Positions 57,084 through 64,000 of a DNA stretch of 64,000 bases are shown here, piece after piece. Where the stretch lies: the NCBI GenBank assembly GCA_014218235.1, contig CM024760.1, positions 140,507,245-140,571,244 of the forward strand, given 5' to 3'. The notes under the pieces were generated by a model. The model had not been told where the DNA came from, searched no databases, and saw only the letters and a list, made by a program, of their open reading frames with translations. Positions within the stretch are counted from its first letter, which is position 1; each line of letters begins with the position of its first letter. This DNA is from Colocasia esculenta (Eukaryota; Streptophyta; Magnoliopsida; Alismatales; Araceae). The translations under genes and the position numbers were made by a program.

Positions 57084-58863
57084 ATGGCAGCCCAAGGTCA
57101 CTCCGAAGGCCAGTCAGTCAACAGGCCACCTCTATTCGATGGAGAAGATTACACCTACTGGAAGACCAGGATTGAATACTTCTTGCAAGGATTTGATTTT
57201 CAGATCTGGTCAATTGTAGAAGAAGGAGATCTTCTAGTCACCAACGAAAAGGACAAATGGACAGGAGATGATAGAAATAAGATTTCTCTCAACTGCAAAG
57301 CCAAAAGCATTTTGTGTTGTGCCCTTAGTAAAAAGGAATTCAATCGTGTATCTGCCTGCAAATCCGCCATGGAAATGTGGGAAAAGCTCAGGATCACTTA
57401 TGAAGGCATCGACAAAGTCAAGGAAACCAGGATAGACATTCTGGTGACACAATATGAAAGGTTCCAGATGCAGCCAGGAGAATCTATAACCCCAATGTTC
57501 AGTAGATTTACAGACATCACCAACGGGTTAGCAGGATTAGGAAAAAGCTATGAGATGGGAGATATGGTAAAAAAAATTCTTAGATCTCGACCATCTTCTT
57601 GGACTCCCAAGGTAACAGCTATAGAAGAAGCCAATGACCTGAAAAGGATGTCATTGGAAAAGCTCATTGGGTCCCTCATGGCCTATGAGATAAACATGGA
57701 GAGATTAGGAGAATCATCTACTAGAAAGAAGCACACAAATGCCCTCAAAGCAGCAGAAGGCAGCTCTGAGGAATAATCAGAAAATGAAGCCAGTAGTGAA
57801 GACAGTGAAGACGAAGAAGCAATGCTGTCTAGGAGACTACATCGGATATTGGCCAAGAAAAAGAAGTATCAATCTGGCAGACGATACTTCAAAAAGGGAA
57901 AGGATTTCAAGAAACCTGAAGGAAAGGACATCAAGAAGAATGAGCCAATTTGTTATGAGTGCAAGAAGCTAGGACACATCAAGGCAGAGTGTCCAAAGCT
58001 CAAGAAATCTGAATTCAGAAAGAAGGACAGTTCAAGAAAGTTCAGTAGATATAAGAAGAAAGCCATGGTAGCAGATTGGGGCAACATCAGTGCCTCGGAT
58101 AGCGAGTCAAGCTCAAACAGTGAGGAAGAAGAAAAGGCTAACCTAGCCTTCATGGCAGACATCGCAGAAAAGGTAACCTCTGACTCATCCTTTGATTCCT
58201 GTAATGATTCTGATTCAGATAACTTAGAAGATGATTTTAAAGAACTGTATGGTAAATATAGAGAAGTATCTAAATTATTAAAAGCTAGTAAGAAAAATGT
58301 TGTATGTCTAGAGAATACCAATTCAGATTTAAAATCAGAAAATGAACAACTAGAGAAGCAAGTTAGTGAACTTAAAAGAAGAAATGAGTTGCTGTGCGAA
58401 AATCTAAAAGATAAAAATAAACAAATAAAAAAAATAGAAAAATAAGAAAGTTCAGACGAACTAAAAAATGAAATCAAAAGACTAACAGAAGAAAATGATA
58501 AACTATCAAGTACGTTAGAAAAATTTACTAATGGTAAAAATTCTTTAATACTAAGAGTAGCCAGAAGATCAGGTAAAAGGAAGAATGGACTAGGTTACAT
58601 TCCACCAGATAATGAAGACACAAAAGTATACCCTAAAATATATCCAACTCCAAATTCGTACCTGAACAAGATGTAGCATATAAATCAGACTTTAAATATG
58701 CTCCATATGAAAAAATAACTAGAACAACATGTTGCAGTCACTGCAACAAGCTAGGACATACCAAAATAACCTGTCCAACTAAATATAAAAGATGGATAAT
58801 CAAAAGGAAAATTGATGACACTAACCATCTAGGACCCAAAAGAACTTGGGTACCTAAAGCTTG
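57084..58863 (+). pseudogene. Sirevirus-like gag with two zinc knuckles
   Basis: MAAQGHSEGQSVNRPPLF starts the copia gag domain (YWKTRIEYFLQGF, MWEKLRITYEGIDKVKE, ITNGLAGLGKSYE, LMAYEINMERLG). After a stop at 57774 the same frame continues with a Lys-rich segment and CYECKKLGHIKAEC (CX2CX4HX4C), a Ser/Asp/Glu-rich stretch and a long coiled coil (LKSENEQLEKQVSELKRRNE). After a stop at 58443 and a frameshift near 58650 comes a second knuckle, CSHCNKLGHTKITC, and the gag ends GPKRTWVPKA with a stop at 58861-58863. Pol follows in the -1 frame. Confidence 0.88.
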
Positions 58864-61800
58864 ATGTTTTCATTTCAGGAAAATCCCCGGGCATCCAAGT
58901 GGTACTTGGATAGTGGATGCTCAAAGCATATGTCAGGAAACAGAAGATTGTTTGCCCATTTAGAAGCTGAAGAAGGCACAGTCACCTATGGAGATAATGG
59001 AAAATGGACTATGATAGGCAGTGGATCAGTGAGCAACAAGGGCAAGATAGTAATTGAAGAGGTTCTATGTGTAAAAGGCTTGAAGCACAACCTTATCAGC
59101 ATTAGCCAGTTATGTGACAAGGGACATCAGATCAGATTTCAAGAATCCAAATGCAGTATTATGAAGGATGGAGAAGTGATTTTTGAAGCCAACAAAGAGA
59201 AGAATTGTACGTGCTTTACCTTGAATAGCTGAAAGATCAAGACATTTGTTTAGCAGCCAGCAAAGAGCAGTCAACTGAGCTGTGGCACAGAAGATTGGGC
59301 CACTGCAGTTTGGATGACATAAGGAAGCTAATTAAGAAAAGCCTAGTGGAAGGTCTACCTAAAATTAGCACAAGATTAGGTGGCATCTGCGGGCCTTGTG
59401 CAAAAGGGAAGCATGTAAAATCCTCATTCAAATCAAAGATTATGGTGACAACCTCTAAACCCTTAGAACTCTTACACATGGACCTATTTGGGCCAATGAG
59501 GACCACCAGTCTAGGAGGAAAGCTATATGGATTTGTTATTGTAGATGACTATTCGAGATTCACATGGGTATCTTTCTTGGAACACAAGGATGATACGTTT
59601 GACAATTTTGTGAGCTTCAGCAAAAAGGTTCAGAAAGATAAAAAGTATTGCATTGTTGGAATCCGATCAGATCATGGAGGAGAATTCCAAAATGATAAAT
59701 TCGCAAAATTCTGTGATGACCAAGGAATAGAGCACAATTTCTCAGCACCAAGGACACCACAGCAGAATGGGGTTGCTGAGAGAAAGAATAGGACTTTATT
59801 TGACATGGCAAGAACAATGTTATCAGAATATGATCTGCCAAGATATTTTTGGGCTGAAGCAATCAACACAGCAAGTTACATCATCAATAGAGTAATGATC
59901 AGGCCTATCTTAAAAAGGACTGCGTATGAATTGTTCAAGTGAAAGAAGCCGATCAGTCACTTCAGGACATTCGGATGTCCATGCTTCATCCACAACAACG
60001 GCAAAAGAGACATTGGTAAGTTAGATGCCAAATCAGATGAAGGCATCTTCATGGGGTATGCTTCTAAACCAAAAGGTTATAGAGTGTTCAATAAGTGTAC
60101 TTTATTAATTGAGCAGTCAGTACATGTTATTTTTGATGAAACTAACTCTTACTTGAGAAAGGAAGAAGATAGTGATAATGATGATGCAGATGAATTGTCC
60201 AAGAAACTAAAGAATACATCAATTGAGGACAAGGAAGATCCACCTTTGGAATACCTCCAACAAAGGGATATTTCTCATCAAAATCTTTCAAAAGAGTGGA
60301 GATACAAGAAAGATCACCCTCTTGAAAACATCATTGGTGATCCATCTGTAGGGGTAAGAACAAGAGGTAACATAATTCCATGTGATTATTTAGCTTTCGT
60401 GTCTCAAATAGAGCCTAGAACAGTCAATGAAGCCATCACTGATGAATCTTGGATTTTAGCCATGCAAGATGAACTGAATCAGTTCAAGAGAAACCAGGTT
60501 TGGTCACTTGTTCCTAGACCATCAGATCATCTAGTGATTGGCACCAAATGGGTGTTCAGAAATAAATTGGATGAAGCTGGTGTGATCATAAGAAACAAGG
60601 CCAGATTGGTAGCTCAAGACTATTCCCAAGAGGAAGACTTGAGGCTATTAGAATCCTACTTGCATATGTATCTGCACTAGATGTGAAATTATTTCAAATG
60701 GATGTAAAGTCTGCATTTCTTAATGGTTTTATTAAAGAGGAAGTTTATGTAGAACAACCTCCAGGCTTTGATGACACTGAATTTCCAAATCATATTTTTT
60801 AAATTACACAAAGCATTATATGGTTTAAAACAAGCACCTAGGGCCAGGTATAAAAGGCTTAGCTCTTTTCTATTAAACCAGGGTTTTATCAGAGGTCAAG
60901 TAGATAGTACTCTGTTCATCAAATCTAAAGTCAAACATATATTGCTTGTTCAAATTTATGTTGATGACATAATATTTGGTTCTACTGATGAATCTCTTTG
61001 CAAGTACTTTGAGAAGCTTATGCAGGGAGAGTTCGAGATGAGCATGATGGGAGAGCTCAACTACTTCCTTGGACTGCAAATCAAAAAAGGAAAGGAAGGG
61101 ACTCACATCTGCCAAGCTAAGTACACCAAAGAACTCTTGAAGAAGTTTGGATTCGATAATACCAAGCCACTGTCAACACCTATGAGCACATCAACAAGGA
61201 TGGACAGTGATAAGGATGGTAAGATAGTAGATCAAAATATCTACAGAGGTATGATAGGTTCATTACTTTACTTAACGACAAGCAGACCTGATATTTTATT
61301 TAGTGTATGCATGTGCACTAGATACCAAGCAGATCCTAAAGAGTCTCACTTAATTAGTGTTAAAAGAATCTTTAGGTACTTAGCTAGAACTCATGACTTA
61401 GGTCTTTGGTATCCAAAATCATGTGAAATTAACTTAGTAGGATACTCTGATGCTGACTACGCTGGATGCAAAATGGATAGAAAAAGCACCAGTGGTTGTT
61501 GTCAATTCCTTGCAGGATGTCTGATATCATGGTCCTCCAAGAAACAAAACTCAGTAGCACTGTCAATAGCTGAAGCTGAGTATGTAGCCACTGGAAGTTG
61601 CTGTACACAACTCCTATGGATCAAGCAACAACTTGAGGATTATGCGCTACATATCAAGACAATTCCACTATTATGTGACAACACCATTGCTATAAATCTA
61701 ACCAAGAATCCAGTACAGCACTCAAGGACTAAACACATTGAGGTTAGATATCATTTCATTCGTGATCATGTAGCAAATGGCAACATTGATATTTCATTTA

Positions 61801-61898
61801 TTGATTCAAACAATCAGTTAGCAGATATCTTCACAAAGGCCTTACCCAAAGAGAGATTTACTTCTCTTAGAAGGGAATTAGACATGTGTAAATTGTGA
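58864..61898 (+). pseudogene. Sirevirus-like pol (protease, integrase, RT, RNase H)
   Basis: Protease: WYLDSGCSKHMSGN. Integrase: WHRRLGHCSLDD, CGPCAKGK, then DDE residues in LLHMDLFGPM, RSDHGGEF and QQNGVAERKNRT, all present. RT: WVFRNKLDEAGVIIRNKARL, FQMDVKSAFLNGF, YVDDIIFGST and MMGELNYFLGLQI, with the catalytic pair intact. RNase H: YSDADYAGCKMDRKSTSG, AEAEYVATGSC, HIEVRYHFIRDH and IFTKALP, ending at 61896-61898. Lesions are a stop at 59230, a stop at 59939-59941, a small loss after AQDYSQEEDLR near 60640 and a frameshift at 60790-60800. The order is that of Ty1/copia. Confidence 0.9.
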
Positions 61899-62311
61899 AA
61901 GAATCATCTGTTTAAAATTGAAATATTAATTTTTAGAATTTAAAATTATTTTTCCTCCCAAAAATTGAGCAAAATTCCAATTATTGTCTATCCTTTTAAG
62001 TTTGTCATGTCGGTTTGTTATTTTATAAGAATTTATTCCATTGAACTAGTTAGCTTGTCGTTTTCTGCCATCATGGCACCTCTAAATTCTAAAAGTCATT
62101 ATTTTAATTTTCCTTTATATCCCGAAATCTGTGCGGCAACGATTCACATCCCTTCATCGTCTTCTTCCTTCCGCCTTAGGCGATACCCTATCGACTCCGG
62201 CATCGACTCCCTGAGATTTCAAGCCTTCACCTCTTTCCCGCGAGAAATTTCTTGAGGGGTTCTACTCCCTTCTCCATTTCGATCATCTAGAAACTCTTCC
62301 CATCCAAAACC
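61899..62311 (+). other. Spacer between pol and the downstream ORF
   Basis: AT-rich to 62080, then a more balanced, leader-like stretch ending CCAAAACCATGGCC, a favourable plant start context for the ORF at 62312. No splice acceptor or promoter could be assigned with confidence. Confidence 0.5.
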
Positions 62312-63853
62312 ATGGCCTCTTCTGGTGTCTCCGGCAGCGTCGGGGGCTATGGAGCTACATTTCTTACCGCCGAGCAGCAGGAAAGATATGCTTCAGTAAA
62401 GACCAAGCTTTGCGGCCACAAAGCAGTAGATGTGGGTGACTTGCAGAAGAACGGAATGGGCAGTATCGTCACAGCTATGAGCAGATTGAAGTGGACAAAG
62501 ATAGCCACCCTATCAGAAGTAAGTTAACCGGACCTTGTGAAAGCTTTCTATGTTTGTCTGAAGACAGAGGAAGACGGAACCCTGACTTCCATGGTCAAGG
62601 GAACTCAGATTAGGGTCACATGAGACCTATTGGCATCTCTCTTTAGTGTGACTACCTCCGGACATAGTGGAGTTCACACGGTGGATATCCAGGCGAAAGG
62701 TTTAGGGATTGTTGGTCCCAAATTCAGATTGAAGGATGGAAAACTAGACATCAACCAGTTGAATGCGTTTAATCACTTATTGCATTTCATTGTGTGTCAA
62801 ATAGTAGTCCCAAGGAGTGCCACCTTCTCCACTTGCACAAAGGCGGACTCCGACCTGATGTTCTGGGCTGTCCAGAACCAAGAAATCAACACTATAGAGA
62901 TTATGATTGAAAGGATGAAGTTTGCAAGCGCACAGGTATGGGACACAAAGAGCAAGCTAAACATTTCTCTACCTTATGCTCATCAGCTCACCAAGATATT
63001 TCAACACTATGGGATCAGTGTGGTGGGAGATGTGTCTGAGAAGATGGGCCAAGCTATTCGGTCCAAAAATTTGAGAAAAAGTGGTTTTTCGATTATGAAT
63101 GGAGTTTGGTCGAAGACTTCTGTGGCTGAGGGTGAAGCCATCATTGGTGAAACCCAAGAGGTCCAAGAAGAAGAAGTAATAGCGGCAGAACCTGTAGCAG
63201 AAGCAGAACCAGTAGCTCCTGCAGAAAGAGTAGCAGCACCATCTGAGGAAGCAGCAGTAGCACCACCAACAGCAGAATCTAGCAGTAGGATTGAGGATAT
63301 CCCTCCAAAGGATATTGAGCGCGTTTGGCATAGTTCAGAAGATCCTCTTCCTTCTTCCCGAGTAGGCTCAGTACTCAGAGATGTACTGGAATCCATCCAA
63401 AGCTCTCTAAGGGATCCAGTAGTTAATGAAGTTCTAATTGCAGAAGCCGTGGCATTAGGCCACATTGATAAGGTTGTTTTGGAAGAAGCTCCCATTTAGG
63501 GGGAGCAAAGAGTAGAGTTTGAAGATGTGCCTATGGAAGATGCTCCTGTTCAGGGGGAGCAATCAATTGAGAAAGAAGCAGCAGCAGTTCAGGGGGAGCA
63601 AAATGCCAATGCCCCCATTGATGATCTGTTTAGAGAAGGCATTGTGGAAAGTGCCTCAGAAGAAGAAATTGAAAATATTGTTCATGGAGAGCCCGAGGTT
63701 AGGGCAAGAGAAGACAAAAGAACAAATGTGGCCAAAGAAGTTCCACTCCTCACCAGTAAGCCACACCAAAAATCTAGGAAAAAGAAGTTGAAGATCAATT
63801 TGAAACCTGTTGTTGAGCGACTGGATGACAAGGCAAAATTTTGTGTTCTGTGA
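62312..63853 (+). pseudogene. Third ORF downstream of pol (Sirevirus-type extra ORF, plant-transposon protein domain)
   Basis: One frame runs from ATG 62312 (MASSGVSGSVGGYGATFL) to 63853 and is interrupted only by TAA (62525), TGA (62621) and TAG (63497). It contains WTKIATLSEVS, PDLVKAFYVCLKTEEDGTL, MVKGTQIRV, LNAFNHLLHFIVCQIVVPR and YAHQLTKIFQHYGI, which resemble the putative plant transposon protein domain found in extra ORFs of plant retroelements. An Ala/Glu/Pro-rich low-complexity region and a Glu/Gln-rich tail with QGEQ repeats follow, then a basic KSRKKKLKINLK. Some Sireviruses carry an ORF at this position; its role is unknown and I assign none. Coding-like sequence resumes in another frame at 63862 and runs off the window. 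Confidence 0.72.
63495..63605 (+). repeat. Three GGGGGAGCAA purine tracts in the third ORF
   Basis: TAGGGGGAGCAA (63497), CAGGGGGAGCAA (63551) and CAGGGGGAGCAA (63590) are polypurine-tract-like words that encode (stop/Q)GEQ in frame. They resemble the multiplied purine tracts upstream of the 3' LTR in the element at 29311. Confidence 0.8.
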
Positions 63854-63861
63854 GGTCACAT

Positions 63862-64000
63862 ATGGCCTCCATTTTTATTAGTCAAAGCTCGTTTGACCGT
63901 TCATTAGGGGCACTGTCATCCGAACTTGAAAGCCTTCGAATTGATTATGACAGTATGAGAACTGTGCTTTTAGACTTGTCTGTGTTTGTGAGGGAGCACT
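63862..64000 (+). pseudogene. Continuation of the third ORF in a shifted frame, cut by the window end
   Basis: The frame from 63862 reads MASIFISQSSFDRSLGALS and then SELESLRIDYDSMRTVLLDL, with heptad-like spacing of leucines suggesting coiled coil. It has no stop before 64000. It differs by one frame from the ORF ending at 63853, so an indel near there is inferred. Confidence 0.5.

Overview
This window is plant nuclear repeat DNA, with no intact host gene on either strand. The evidence for a plant is the set of families present: Tekay-type Ty3/gypsy chromoviruses, Tat/Ogre-type gag, Sirevirus-like Ty1/copia elements with tRNA-iMet primer sites, a Cassandra TRIM carrying 5S-like sequence, an Ac-like hAT transposon, and an exon of a plant Mn-CDF transporter (MTP11-like). 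Family content cannot place it below angiosperm. Nothing bacterial, CRISPR-like or prophage-like was seen.

Layout. (1) 1-25871 is a Tat/Ogre-type gypsy element on the minus strand (candidate LTR 24486-25871, leader, gag 23416-22024 continuing at 152-1). Its gag is split by a hAT transposon at 153-22023. The hAT carries a disrupted transposase gene (exons 1441-3209, 3281-3434 and 21214-21316) and a captured MTP11-like exon (21493-21633). A complete minus-strand Tekay element (12069-21041, 5-bp target duplication TCTCA) sits in a transposase intron. A segment of about 5.6 kb covering the hAT 3' half plus half of the Tekay element is present twice in tandem (2294-7897, and from 7898). A 2.96-kb solo LTR (8802-11761, duplication AAGAC) later landed in the second copy.

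(2) 25915-38112 is an AT-rich satellite with alternating periods near 129 and 105-116 bp. It is interrupted by a copia solo LTR (27825-37975, duplication CTGTA), which is itself interrupted by a Sirevirus-like element (29311-37740, duplication TGTCA) whose 5' LTR has collapsed to a 130-bp hairpin. (3) 38118-39895 is a minus-strand copia solo LTR, followed by a degenerate Ulp1/C48 peptidase gene (42664-40042, minus).

(4) 43457-52809 and onward is a minus-strand gypsy element with very long LTRs (about 3.7 kb) and only a gag inside. Its left LTR holds an insertion at 44676-48507 made of a related LTR fused to a Cassandra TRIM and bounded by one 5-bp duplication (TGGTT). (5) From 52810 two Sirevirus-like elements follow on the plus strand: a partial one (LTR, primer site, gag start), then one with 5' LTR, gag, pol and a third ORF downstream of pol that runs off the window.

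The reading frames do not work together as a pathway: all are parasitic and nearly all are broken. What is informative is the nesting order, three junction structures that look like reverse-transcription by-products, the captured transporter exon, and a recurring theme in which LTRs of unrelated families each carry their own array of short CG-centred palindromes (TGTCGACA, TCGCGA, ATCGAT, AACGATTCGTT).
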